Assembly: GCA_963695675.1 (NCBI GenBank)
Contig: CAVOGY010000002.1
Span: 248,001 to 312,000, forward strand
Direction: 5' to 3'
Origin: DASUPK01 sp963695675
Lineage (GTDB): Bacteria > Actinomycetota > Thermoleophilia > Solirubrobacterales > 70-9
Length of the DNA: 64,000 nt
The translations under genes were made by a program, and so were the position numbers. The notes under the pieces were generated by a model. The model was not told the DNA's origin and searched no databases. It was given only the letters and a program-made list of their open reading frames with translations. Positions 1-7,679 of this stretch are shown one piece after another (within the stretch, counting starts at the first letter, position 1; each line of letters begins with the position of its first letter).

Positions 1-494
1 AAGTCGACCACGGAGTCCCCATTGCCATCCGCGGCGAGCACCACCCGCGCCGCCTTGGTGGCGATCATCGTCTGGAAGTTGATCTGGTTGAGGAGCAGCG
101 TCTCGATCAGCTGGGCCTCGATCAGCGGCGCGGTCACGCGCACGAGTGGCTCGTTCGCGAAGGCGATCGTCCCCTCGGGCATCGCCTCGATGTCGCCGCT
201 GAAGCGGTATCCCGCCAGGTAGGCGAGGAAGTCGTCGCCGAAGCCGAGCGTGCTGAGATACTCGAGCTGGGACGGACCGAAGCGCATCTCGGAGACCAGC
301 CGCAGCGTTGGACCCAGGCCGCAAACCAGCATCCAATCCCGGTGCGGAGGGAGCTTGCGGATGAAGAGCTCGAAGACCGCGGGCTCGTTGCGGCCGAGCC
401 GGTGATAGCTCGCCACCATCGTGATCTCGTACAGGTCGGTTAGGAGCGACGTCTCCGGCGGGGTGAGCAGGCCGGGGTCGTTGGGGTCCGCCAC
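1..494 (-). CDS. pncB: nicotinate phosphoribosyltransferase, N-terminal part (cut by window edge)
   Basis: Converts nicotinate, PRPP and ATP to nicotinate mononucleotide in the Preiss-Handler NAD salvage pathway. About 164 N-terminal residues are visible; the gene continues past base 1. The motif LLTDLYEITM near residue 15 and the following helix with YHRLGRNEPAVFELFIRKLP are the family N-terminal signature, and the visible end VVDF matches the start of the conserved VVDFGxRR block. The GTG at 494 is the best start: the codons just upstream lack conservation and the preceding gene stops 33 nt away. It is second in an operon after the lactonase-like gene. Identity is firm; the start is less sure. 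Confidence 0.85.
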   Translation of the reverse strand, partial: MADPNDPGLLTPPETSLLTDLYEITMVASYHRLGRNEPAVFELFIRKLPPHRDWMLVCGLGPTLRLVSEMRFGPSQLEYLSTLGFGDDFLAYLAGYRFSGDIEAMPEGTIAFANEPLVRVTAPLIEAQLIETLLLNQINFQTMIATKAARVVLAADGNGDSVVD

Positions 495-526
495 GCCGGC
501 AAGCCTATGGGCGCGGGGCCCGAAAC

Positions 527-1513
527 TCAGGTTGTGAGCCAGCGGACGGGGTTCTCGATCATCATCGTCCGCTCCTGCTCCTCGGTCATGCCCCACTCGC
601 GCAGCTCGGGTAGCACCTTCTCGGGGACCAGACGGATCGTCCAGTCCTTGGCCGCGCCCGCCGCGAGCAGCTGCTCGATCACGTTGGGGGGGAACCAGTC
701 GGTTGTCGCCACCGAGTCCGCCGAGAGGAAGATCCGATCGGCGTAGCCGCGCTCGAGCAGGGCCTTGGCCGTCTGCTGGCGCTTCTCGTAGGGAAGGAAG
801 ATCTCCAGGCCATAGCGGTCGAGGCCGATCCAGACGCCCTTCTCCAGCAGCCCCTCGATGTAGTCCAGGTCGTCGGTGTCGCCGGTGTGGGCGATCTGGA
901 CCTTCGACGGATCGACTCCCTCCTCGAGGAAGATCTCGATCTGCCGCGGCCCGGTGTTGCCGGCCGGCCGGGAGTGAGCCATGATCGGCGCCCCGGTGCG
1001 GAGGCTCGCACGCGCCGCGGCCCGGTGGACCTTCTCGATGTTCTCGTTCACCCCGGGTTCGTCCGCCGCGCACTTGATGAAGGCGGCCTTGATCTCGGTC
1101 CCCTGGATCCCCTCCTCTATGTCGGAGACGAACAGATCGGCGATCTGGTCCGGGTCGCGGTTGACGAAGAACTGCGGCAGGTAGTCGTAGGTGTAGATCC
1201 CGGTGCAGGGAATGACCTGCAGGCCGGTCTCCTCCGAGACGCGGCGCATGAACTCGACGTCGCGGCCCAGGAACATCGCGGTGGGCTCGCCGATCGTCTT
1301 GACGCCGAGATCGATCGCGGCCTTCGCCTCGCGCAATGCGATCTCGAAGACCTCTTCGGCGGAGACCTCATACGGCAGGTCCTCCTTGACGGCTCCGGCG
1401 CTCGGCCACTGGCTATGGACCGCCTCGTCGCTGTTCCGCAGGTGCTCGTGGATCAGCGTCGTCCCCAGCCGGTCGGCGTCGACCGCCCCGGTCACCGTCT
1501 GCACCTCCGCCAT
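527..1513 (-). CDS. phosphotriesterase-family metal-dependent hydrolase (lactonase-like)
   Basis: A 328-residue amidohydrolase-superfamily TIM barrel. Metal ligands are visible in order: H22 and H24 (HEH), the probable carboxylated K147 (AAFIKCA), H180 (MAHSRP), H209 (AHTGD) and D266 (SAD). Length fits the phosphotriesterase/PLL family, whose members hydrolyse lactones or, weakly, organophosphates; the substrate cannot be read from sequence. A TAGGGT hexamer (complement of 1523-1528) lies 9 nt before the ATG, suggesting a leaderless mRNA. It is followed after 33 nt by pncB on the same strand. Confidence 0.8.
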   Translation of the reverse strand: MAEVQTVTGAVDADRLGTTLIHEHLRNSDEAVHSQWPSAGAVKEDLPYEVSAEEVFEIALREAKAAIDLGVKTIGEPTAMFLGRDVEFMRRVSEETGLQVIPCTGIYTYDYLPQFFVNRDPDQIADLFVSDIEEGIQGTEIKAAFIKCAADEPGVNENIEKVHRAAARASLRTGAPIMAHSRPAGNTGPRQIEIFLEEGVDPSKVQIAHTGDTDDLDYIEGLLEKGVWIGLDRYGLEIFLPYEKRQQTAKALLERGYADRIFLSADSVATTDWFPPNVIEQLLAAGAAKDWTIRLVPEKVLPELREWGMTEEQERTMMIENPVRWLTT

Positions 1514-1650
1514 TGCGCGCGAACCCTATGGCTTGGGCGCCAAAGCTTGAAATCTCGCCGCGCCCGCACATAGGATCCCGCCGCCTCAACGATCTACCGC
1601 TCTGATCGATGCCAATCATCCGGAGAGGCAGAGGAGAGAGCACCGTCGGT

Positions 1651-3956
1651 ATGCCGGCTGCTGAGCAGCCCTCCGGCAAACGGGAGCTGCTCGTCTCCCG
1701 GACCTGGATCCAGGTAGCCGGCCTGGTCGTTCTGGTCGGCTTCTTCGTCCTCGTCCTGCTCGCCTATCGGACCTACAAGTCGGATCCGCCGATCGCGGAC
1801 CGCGTCGTCGATCCGAGCGGAAGAGTCGTATTCACCGGCGACGACATCCGCGCGGGACAGAAGGTCTTCCTCCATCACGGCCTCATGGAATACGGCTCGA
1901 TCTTCGGGCACGGCGCCTACCTCGGTCCCGATTTCACGGACGATTACCTGCACCGCTCCTCGGAGATCGTCCGGGATGAGCTCGGCGGCGCCGGCTCCGA
2001 CTCGGCCCGCCAGCAGACCATCGACCAGTTCCAGGCGAACCGTTACGACGCCGGTACGAAGACGCTCCCCTACTCAGCTCAGCAGGCGAGCGCCTTCGCC
2101 CAGCTCGAGCGCCACTACTCGGACTTCTTCAGCACCGACACGACTCGCTACGGGCTGCGCCCGAAGACGATCGACGACCCGGAGGAGATCCACCAGCTGA
2201 CCTCGTTCTTCGCCTGGTCGGCGTGGGCCGCGTCGACGAGGCGGCCCGGGCACAACTACTCCTACACGAACAACTGGCCACCCGAAGAACAGGTGGGAAA
2301 CACCCCCAGCGCCAACGTGATCGTCTGGTCGGTGATCTCGCTGATCGCCCTGCTGGGCGGGATCGGCGTCCTCTTCGCGGCCTTCGGGCGCTGGCGTATG
2401 GGCTGGCAGGGCCGCGACCAGGCGACCCTCAGCTTCCGCGCTCCGGGGGATGTCGCCCTGACGCCGGCCCAGCGGGCCTGCGCCTGGTTCTTCTTCGTGA
2501 TGGCCGCGCTGTTCCTGCTGCAGACACTCGTCGGCGGGATGTCGCAGCACTACCGGGCCGACCTCGGGGGCTTCTTCGGCATCGACGTCGCCCAGGTCTT
2601 TCCGTACAACCTCGTCCGCACCTGGCACGTGCAGCTGGCGATCTTCTTCGTCGCCACCTCGTTCGTCGCCGCAGGGATCTTCCTGACCCCGATGATCGCC
2701 GGCCGCGAGCCCAAGGGGCAGAGCAAGCTGGCTTTCGCCCTGCTCGGAGCCCTAGCCGTGGTCGTGTTCGGCAGCCTGATCGGGGAGTTCGCGGACATCC
2801 ACAACTGGTTCTCGGGCTCGATCTTCGGCGACCAGGGCTTCGAGTACCTCGACCTCGGCCGCTTCTGGCAGATCCTGCTGATCATCGGGTTGTGCGTGTG
2901 GGGCTTCATCCTCTACCGCGGGTTGAAGGGTCGGCTGAGCAGGGAGCGGGTGGGCAACATGCCGTGGCTCTTCTTCCTGGCGGCGCTCGCGATCCCGGCC
3001 TTCTACGCGGTCGGCCTGCTCGTCTACTCGGGCGAGAACTTCACGATCACCGACTACTGGCGCTTCTGGGTCGTGCACCTCTGGGTGGAGGACTTCCTCG
3101 AGCTCTTCACCACCACGATGGTGGCCTACATCTTCGTGCTGCTCGGCGTGGTGCGCGTGAGCGAGTCGCCCTGACGGTGGTCCTGCTCGACATCATCCTC
3201 TACTCGGTCGGCGGGGTGATCGGGACGATGCACCACCTCTACTTCTCGGGCGCCCCGGCGGAGAACATGGCGCTGGGCGCTTTCTTCTCGGCGCTCGAGG
3301 TGATGCCGCTCACCTTCCTCACGGTCGAGGCCTGGAGCTTCCTCCAGCTCGGGGCCCGCCAGGAGTCGAAGTCCCAGACGCCGTTCCCGCACCGCTGGGC
3401 GGTCATGTTCCTGGTCGCGGTCGGGTTCTGGAACTTCCTCGGCGCCGGCATCTTCGGCTTCCTGATCAACCTGCCGATCGTCTCCTACTACGAGATCGGC
3501 ACCGCGCTCACGGCCAACCACGGCCACACGGCGATGATGGGCGTCTACGGGATGCTGGCCGTCGGGCTGGCCATGTTCTGCCTGCGCTACCTGATCCCGG
3601 CGGAGCGCTGGAAGGAGCGCGCCGCGAAGATGAGCTTCTGGGGACTCAACATCGGGCTCGCCTGGATGGCCTTCGCGACGCTCTTCCCGCTCGGCATCCG
3701 CCAGATCTACGAGTCGGTCAACAACAGCTACTTCGCGGCGCGCTCCCTCGACTACCTGAGCACGAACACCAACACCGTGATCGAGTGGCTGCGGCTTCCG
3801 GGCGACCTCTACTTCATCCTGGTCGGCGTCTGCCCGCTCCTCTACCTCACCTATCTCGGGGTCCGGTACACGGTCAAGCGCGAGGTGATCGAGGAGGACG
3901 AGGAGATCCTCTTCACCGAGGTGACCGAGCCCAAGCAGCCGGTGGGAGCGAGATGA
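1651..3956 (+). pseudogene. norB: quinol-dependent nitric oxide reductase, qNor type (frameshifted as sequenced)
   Basis: Reduces two NO to N2O with quinol electrons in the membrane. The N-terminal helix is followed by a roughly 200-residue periplasmic region and then the 12-helix NorB core. Haem and FeB ligands are present: TWHVQ, HLWVE (FeB His and Glu), MHH and HGHTAMM. The reading frame breaks near 3165: the first frame stops with TGA at 3172-3174, and the conserved continuation (LLDIILYSVGGVIGTMHH) lies in the -1 frame to 3956. Restoring one base gives about 768 residues, normal for qNor. ATG 1651 is preferred over ATG 1609 because GAGGAGAG lies 12 nt upstream. The stop overlaps the next start (ATGA). 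Sequencing error or recent mutation are both possible. Confidence 0.85.
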
Positions 3957-4534
3957 CCGGCGTTGCCACGGAGAGCCTGCTGGCGGCCGGATACGCCCTG
4001 TTCCTCGTGCTGGTCGCCATTGGGCTCGACCTGCTCGCTCGCCACTCGCATCGCCGCTCGGAGCTCTACCGGACAGCTGGCTTCACATACGACGAACACC
4101 TGGACGCCTGGGAGTGCCCGGAGGGGGAGCGCCTGCACCTGATCGAAGCCGACGTCCGACAGCGTCTCGCGCGGTATCGGGCCAGGGCGCAGGTCTGCAA
4201 CGCCTGTCCGCGCAAGGGGGACTGCACCGACTCCGACACCGGCCGCGAGGTCACCCGGATGCTCGACCCCTGGCCGCATTCCGAGGCCGGCCGCTTCCAC
4301 CGCGGCATCGCGATCGCGATCGTCTGCTTCGGGATCCTGGTGATCGGTGCGGGTGCAGCCCTCCACCACGGCGCCGCGGACCTTGCGGTGCTGGGCGCCG
4401 CGCTGCTTGTATCGACGGCCGTCGGGCTCTACCTGCTCGCCGACTTCCGCTCCGCCCCGAGTGGCTTTCCATGGGCCGAGGGCGAGCGAAGTGGCCCGTC
4501 CCCGGCGGGCACACATCCAGGTCACTCGGTCTGA
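3953..4534 (+). CDS. membrane protein with transposase-like zinc-ribbon segment, coupled to norB
   Basis: A 193-residue protein whose ATG overlaps the norB stop (ATGA), so it is translationally coupled to nitric oxide reductase. One transmembrane helix lies at residues 9-28 and two more at about 117-135 and 143-163. The cytoplasmic loop between them holds a CP at 55-56 and a C82-x2-C85-x5-C91 cluster flanked by RYRARAQ and GREVTR. This pattern resembles the Cys-rich region of IS1182-type DDE transposases (Y.CP.G ... YRA...C..CP...CT). No catalytic transposase domain is present. The function is unknown; an accessory or sensor role for NorB is inferred from position only. Confidence 0.7.
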   Translation: MTGVATESLLAAGYALFLVLVAIGLDLLARHSHRRSELYRTAGFTYDEHLDAWECPEGERLHLIEADVRQRLARYRARAQVCNACPRKGDCTDSDTGREVTRMLDPWPHSEAGRFHRGIAIAIVCFGILVIGAGAALHHGAADLAVLGAALLVSTAVGLYLLADFRSAPSGFPWAEGERSGPSPAGTHPGHSV

Positions 4535-4637
4535 GCGACCGGGCCGGCTGGGATACTCGCGCGCGCGTCACCTTGAGTGGCCAGAGAGTGCCCCTGAAAG
4601 CGCGCCGTGGGGCGGCGCCCGACCGAGGAGGAGACCG

Positions 4638-5300
4638 ATGGAGAGAAGCAGCAGAGAGTGGCTCGTGCCGCTCACCGGAATTGCGTTCTTCGTGCTCTTG
4701 ATCGTCAGCTTCATCGTCATCGGCGAGCCGAAGGACGCCGACCACCCGCCCCAGGAGATCGCCAACTGGTACATCGACAATAAGGACGCCATCGAAATCG
4801 GCGCCTTCATCAGCGTCATAGCCGCGGCATTCCTGATCTTCTTCGCGGCCTACCTGCGCAAGGTCCTGGTGGCGGCCGAGGGTCCAGGGTCGATGCTGCC
4901 GATCCTCGTCTTGATCGGTTTGTCGATCGTCGGGGTCGGGGCTGCGATCGACAACATGCTCCTGTTCGCTACCGCCGAGGCGGCCGACAACATCCCCGCA
5001 CCAGAGGTCCAGACGATCCAGGCGATCTGGGACAACGATTTCCTGCCGCTCTTCCTCGGTGTGGTCGTGTTCCTCTGGTCCGCCGGGATCTCAGTGCTGC
5101 GGAGCGGGGCGCTGCCGAAGTGGGTCGGCTGGGCGGCGATCCTGTTCGGGGTCATCTCTCTGGCGGGGCCGATTGGGTTCTTCGGCGTTCTCGGCGCTGC
5201 CCTCTGGGTTCTGGTCGTCAGCGTGATGCTCTCGCTGCGGGCACGCTCCGCGCCTGCCGCGCCTGCCGCGCCTGCCGCGCCGCCGCCCCCCGCCGCGTAG
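4638..5300 (+). CDS. polytopic membrane protein, unknown function
   Basis: A 220-residue protein with about six hydrophobic segments (residues roughly 9-29, 54-72, 83-105, 131-150 and two between 158 and 195). It ends in an Ala/Pro-rich tail made by a repeated GCGCCTGCC unit (APA APA APA then PPPP). The layout resembles DUF4386-type four-to-six helix proteins, but no diagnostic motif was recognised. ATG 4638 is preceded by GAGGAGGAG, a strong ribosome-binding site. It lies about 100 bp after the norB operon on the same strand and before a strong hairpin. Confidence 0.65.
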   Translation: MERSSREWLVPLTGIAFFVLLIVSFIVIGEPKDADHPPQEIANWYIDNKDAIEIGAFISVIAAAFLIFFAAYLRKVLVAAEGPGSMLPILVLIGLSIVGVGAAIDNMLLFATAEAADNIPAPEVQTIQAIWDNDFLPLFLGVVVFLWSAGISVLRSGALPKWVGWAAILFGVISLAGPIGFFGVLGAALWVLVVSVMLSLRARSAPAAPAAPAAPPPPAA

Positions 5301-5308
5301 GGCCCAAT

Positions 5309-5341
5309 GGGGCCGCGCGCGTAGCGACCGCGCGCGGCCCC
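5309..5341 (+). terminator. perfect 13-bp GC hairpin, probable terminator
   Basis: Arms 5309-5321 (GGGGCCGCGCGCG) and 5329-5341 (CGCGCGCGGCCCC) pair perfectly around a 7-nt loop. It sits 8 bp after the membrane-protein stop and before the convergent tRNA-Ser. There is no T-tract, as is common in GC-rich actinobacteria, so termination is inferred from position and stability. Confidence 0.55.
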
Positions 5342-5370
5342 TTGCGTCTGACCGCCGCCGCGGTCTCCAG

Positions 5371-5458
5371 CGGAGAGGGTGGGATTCGAACCCACGAGGC
5401 GGTTAACCCGCCCACTCGCTTTCCAAGCGAGCTCCTTAAGCCACTCGGACACCTCTCC
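5371..5458 (-). tRNA. tRNA-Ser (anticodon GGA)
   Basis: A complete class II tRNA on the minus strand. The acceptor arms GGAGAGG and CCTCTCC pair perfectly, with discriminator G at 5371. The anticodon loop reads TTGGAAA with anticodon GGA, the long variable arm GGGCGGGTTAACCGCC is serine-type, and the T-loop is TTCGAAT. CCA is not encoded. Confidence 0.95.
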
Positions 5459-5469
5459 GGGCAATCACC

Positions 5470-5502
5470 AAACGGGTTGCTCCTGACGAGCACCCTCGCA
5501 TC
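5470..5502 (+). repeat. REP-like palindromic repeat, copy A
   Basis: One of five copies of a short element with the form AAACGGGTYGC, inverted stem, then GCRCCCTCGCATC. In this copy GGGTTGCTC and GAGCACCC form the stem around a short loop. It lies in the gap between tRNA-Ser and ytoQ. The other copies are at 15257, 44226, 50530 and 56832. Confidence 0.6.
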
Positions 5503-5542
5503 GTGAGTCTAGAAGCCAGGGCGGGGCCAATAAGATCGGCGC

Positions 5543-6004
5543 ATGGCATGGAGTGTCTACCTGGCCGGCGAGATTCACTCCGAGTGGCGCGACCAAATCG
5601 CGGATGGCGCCGAGAAGGGCGGTCTGGACGTCACCTTCAGCTCGCCGGTAACCGATCACGGCGCCTCCGACGACGTCGGCGTGGCGATCCTGGGGCAGGA
5701 GTCGGAGGGCTTCTGGAGGGACCACAAGGGCGCCGGGGTTAACGCGATCCGCACCCAGACGCTGATTCGCCAGGCCGACGTGGTGGTCGTCCGCTTCGGC
5801 GACCGCTACAAGCAGTGGAACGCCGCCTTCGACGCCGGCTTCGCCGCGGCCCTGGGCAAGCCGATCATCACGCTCCACGACCCGGACACCACGCACGCGC
5901 TCAAGGAGATCGACCGCGCCGCGATGGCTACGGCCGAGACTCCGGAGCAGGTCGTGGACGTGCTTCGCTACGTGCTCGAGGGCAAGCTTCCCGCAGGCAG
6001 TTAG
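5543..6004 (+). CDS. ytoQ: YtoQ family protein
   Basis: A 153-residue protein matching the YtoQ family over its whole length: the N-terminal VYLAGEIHSEWR, the central GVNAIRTQTLIRQADVVVVRFGDRYKQWNAAFDAGFA block and GKPIITLHDP. The fold is related to nucleoside 2-deoxyribosyltransferases, but no biochemical role is established for the family. The hexamer TAAGAT at 5531-5536 ends 6 nt before ATG 5543, so the transcript is probably leaderless. It is followed by a tiny possible ORF. Confidence 0.85.
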   Translation: MAWSVYLAGEIHSEWRDQIADGAEKGGLDVTFSSPVTDHGASDDVGVAILGQESEGFWRDHKGAGVNAIRTQTLIRQADVVVVRFGDRYKQWNAAFDAGFAAALGKPIITLHDPDTTHALKEIDRAAMATAETPEQVVDVLRYVLEGKLPAGS

Positions 6005-6018
6005 AAAGGGGAGACGAG

Positions 6019-6078
6019 ATGGGAGTGAAGACGCCGGACGCGTCCTCACCTGTCATCCTCGCCTGTCATCAAGAGTGA
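6019..6078 (+). CDS. possible 19-residue small ORF after ytoQ
   Basis: ATG 6019 is preceded by AAAGGGGAGACGAG, a good ribosome-binding site, and opens a 19-codon frame ending at TGA 6078. It lies 14 nt after the ytoQ stop. The peptide (begins MGVKTPDA, ends ACHQE) matches nothing known to me. It could be a real small protein, a leader, or chance. Confidence 0.25.
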   Translation: MGVKTPDASSPVILACHQE

Positions 6079-6165
6079 CCGTTTCCATTCGGCGCTCGCG
6101 AGCGCTTAGTCCCTAAAGGGCTGGAGGCCCGATCCCCCGCCCCGCCAGCCGACTGTCACCACAGC

Positions 6166-6552
6166 ATGGAAGCCACGCACGCCGATGAATTCCGACTTGT
6201 GCTCTCGCCCAACCGTGGCGCGGGCTTCAGGGCGCGCGAGGCCGTCCGGCAGCGCTTCAGGTTTCTCGCGGAGGCGACCCGCCGGAACCTCATAGCCGTC
6301 GTCACCGAACTGGTGAACAACTCGGTCGAACACGGTCCGGGAAAGCCGATCACGCTGACACTCGTGCTGGGTCGCGAGTCGATCCGCGGAGAGGTCGCGG
6401 ACCAGGGCAACCCGGCCGCCGCAATCCCTCAGATCAGGAAAGGGAACGAGAGCGTCAGGGGAGGCCTTGCGCTGGTGGACAAGCTCACCTCGAAATGGGC
6501 GGTCTACGAGGGGAGCACCCACGTCTGGTTCGAGATGCCCCTGGACCAGTAG
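6166..6552 (+). CDS. anti-sigma-factor-type histidine-kinase-like ATPase (RsbW/HATPase_c_2)
   Basis: A 128-residue stand-alone GHKL ATPase domain. The N-box reads AVVTELVNNSVEHG (Mg-binding Asn), the G1 region is VADQGN, and the G2-like stretch GGLALVDKL precedes the final strands VWFEMPL. Proteins of this kind (RsbW, SpoIIAB) bind a sigma factor or phosphorylate an anti-sigma antagonist. No antagonist or sigma partner is adjacent, so the target is unknown. The gene stands alone between ytoQ and tRNA-Ser(CGA). A 14-bp palindrome GCGCTCGCGAGCGC at 6092-6105 lies upstream. Confidence 0.75.
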   Translation: MEATHADEFRLVLSPNRGAGFRAREAVRQRFRFLAEATRRNLIAVVTELVNNSVEHGPGKPITLTLVLGRESIRGEVADQGNPAAAIPQIRKGNESVRGGLALVDKLTSKWAVYEGSTHVWFEMPLDQ

Positions 6553-6589
6553 AGAGGGGCGATCTCGCAGCACAGCCGCGCCGCGCCGC

Positions 6590-6595
6590 TAGCCT
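6590..6595 (+). promoter_or_regulatory. probable -10 element of tRNA-Ser(CGA)
   Basis: TAGCCT ends 12 nt before the first base of the tRNA, the right distance for a -10 box with a short 5' leader. It fits the TAGnnT consensus seen before many genes in this window. Confidence 0.45.
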
Positions 6596-6607
6596 CTTTC
6601 CTGTCCC

Positions 6608-6696
6608 GGAGGGGTGCCGGAGTGGTTGAACGGGGCGGTCTCGAAAACCGTTAGGGGCCGTTAGGTCCCTCGTGGGTTCGAATCCCACCCCCTCCG
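6608..6696 (+). tRNA. tRNA-Ser (anticodon CGA)
   Basis: Class II tRNA on the plus strand. The acceptor arms GGAGGGG and CCCCTCC pair perfectly, with discriminator G at 6696. The anticodon loop is CTCGAAA (anticodon CGA), there is a long variable arm (TTAGGGGCCGTTAGGTCCCT), and the T-loop is TTCGAAT. CCA is not encoded. Confidence 0.95.
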
Positions 6697-6711
6697 CCTT
6701 CAGCACGGTAG

Positions 6712-7056
6712 TTACCGCGAAGCATCCAGCTCGAGGCCCGCCCCCCGGAGGTAGAGCGGGCCGACGTGCTCACACCACGCGATCATGCATGCTGCCCTCT
6801 TCCCCAACGGAAAGTGGGCAGCCAGGCGCTCGGTGGCGTCCTCGATCGCATCGGGGGGTACTTCCATTCCGTAATACCCACCATCGCTCGCGCTGAGCTC
6901 AACTTCGACGATGCCCGTGGAGGTCCCATCCGCGATCAGGAGCTCCCAGCAAGCCCCGTCGAAGTCATCGGGCCCACATTCGCCGCGAAACTCCGCGACG
7001 ACGCCGTAGGGGGCATCACTTCGGAGAAGTCTGTCCAAGAGGCGCGGTATCGCCAC
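6712..7056 (-). CDS. hypothetical protein, 114 aa
   Basis: A soluble 114-residue protein of unrecognised family, acidic in the middle, with a WELLIADGTSTGIVEVEL strand-rich stretch and a GYYGMEVPPDAIEDATERL helix. Support for a real gene comes from the promoter: TAGCGT (complement of 7064-7069) ends 7 nt before the GTG start at 7056, as at many recognised genes here. It stands between tRNA-Ser and a DHFR-like gene on the same strand. No function can be assigned. Confidence 0.6.
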   Translation of the reverse strand: MAIPRLLDRLLRSDAPYGVVAEFRGECGPDDFDGACWELLIADGTSTGIVEVELSASDGGYYGMEVPPDAIEDATERLAAHFPLGKRAACMIAWCEHVGPLYLRGAGLELDASR

Positions 7057-7099
7057 GCGCGAGACGCTACGGCGAGCGGTGGTCGGAAACGCGCCGGCC

Positions 7100-7624
7100 T
7101 TAGCGGCAGGAATAGACGATCTCCACCGAGCCGCCCGGAAGGGCGTGCTCGCTCTCCAGCGTCAGCTCCGTGCCGGTGCTGACCGACGGGGTGAGCTGCA
7201 TTCCCCCTCCGGTCAGGATCGGCAACACGATCAGCCCGAGCTTGTCGAGAGCACCGAGGGCGCGATAGGTCTCGATCGTGCGAGGGCCGCCGACGAGGTG
7301 GACGTCGCCACCCCGGTTGGCCTCGCTGACCTGCTCCAGCAGCCGCTTGGGGTCACTGTCGACGATCACGTCTTCCGGGGTCCCTTCCGGCCGGTGTGAG
7401 CCAAGCACGAACACGTCCAGGTTCGGCCACGGCCACCGGTCGGCCGCGAGGGCGGGCTCGAACGTCGTGCGGCCCATCAGCACGGCATCGCAGCTCTTCT
7501 GGAACTCAGGGAAGCCGTAGCTCTCCCCGGGAACGAAGGCCGGGTCGGCGAGCTGCGTCGGCCAACCGTCCGGTGTGGTCACGTAGCCGTCGGCGCTAAT
7601 GCACATGCGGGTGCGGATCTGCAT
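7100..7624 (-). CDS. dihydrofolate reductase family protein (RibD C-terminal type)
   Basis: A 174-residue protein of the DHFR/RibD-C superfamily of NADPH-dependent reductases. It shows the N-terminal CISADGYVTTPDG (the family SLDG motif), VLMGRTTFE around residue 60, HLVGGPRTIETY for cofactor binding, and LPILTGGG. Such stand-alone proteins are usually called YyaP/YwjB-like; the substrate is unknown and true folate activity is unlikely without canonical residues. ATG 7624 follows AAAGGAAC, a good ribosome-binding site. It is divergent from the MFS gene. Confidence 0.8.
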   Translation of the reverse strand: MQIRTRMCISADGYVTTPDGWPTQLADPAFVPGESYGFPEFQKSCDAVLMGRTTFEPALAADRWPWPNLDVFVLGSHRPEGTPEDVIVDSDPKRLLEQVSEANRGGDVHLVGGPRTIETYRALGALDKLGLIVLPILTGGGMQLTPSVSTGTELTLESEHALPGGSVEIVYSCR

Positions 7625-7679
7625 CTGCGGGTTCCTTTCCGAATGCGGTGGACCCGAGATACCGTAGGGTCGGCTGAGC

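Noticed and set aside
1524..1575. CCTATG/CATAGG inverted repeat between the lactonase and norB as an NO-regulator site
   Set aside because: Arms are 6 bp and 40 bp apart, and one simply overlaps the -10 hexamer; no NsrR or NnrR consensus was seen.
3150..3175. Programmed -1 frameshift in norB
   Set aside because: No slippery heptamer or downstream structure is evident; NorB is not known to use recoding.
5251..5300. Tandem GCGCCTGCC units as a variable repeat locus
   Set aside because: Only about three units; they encode an Ala/Pro tail common at protein ends in GC-rich genomes.
6092..6105. Palindrome GCGCTCGCGAGCGC as a terminator or operator
   Set aside because: Short, self-complementary GC sequence expected often at this base composition; no supporting context.
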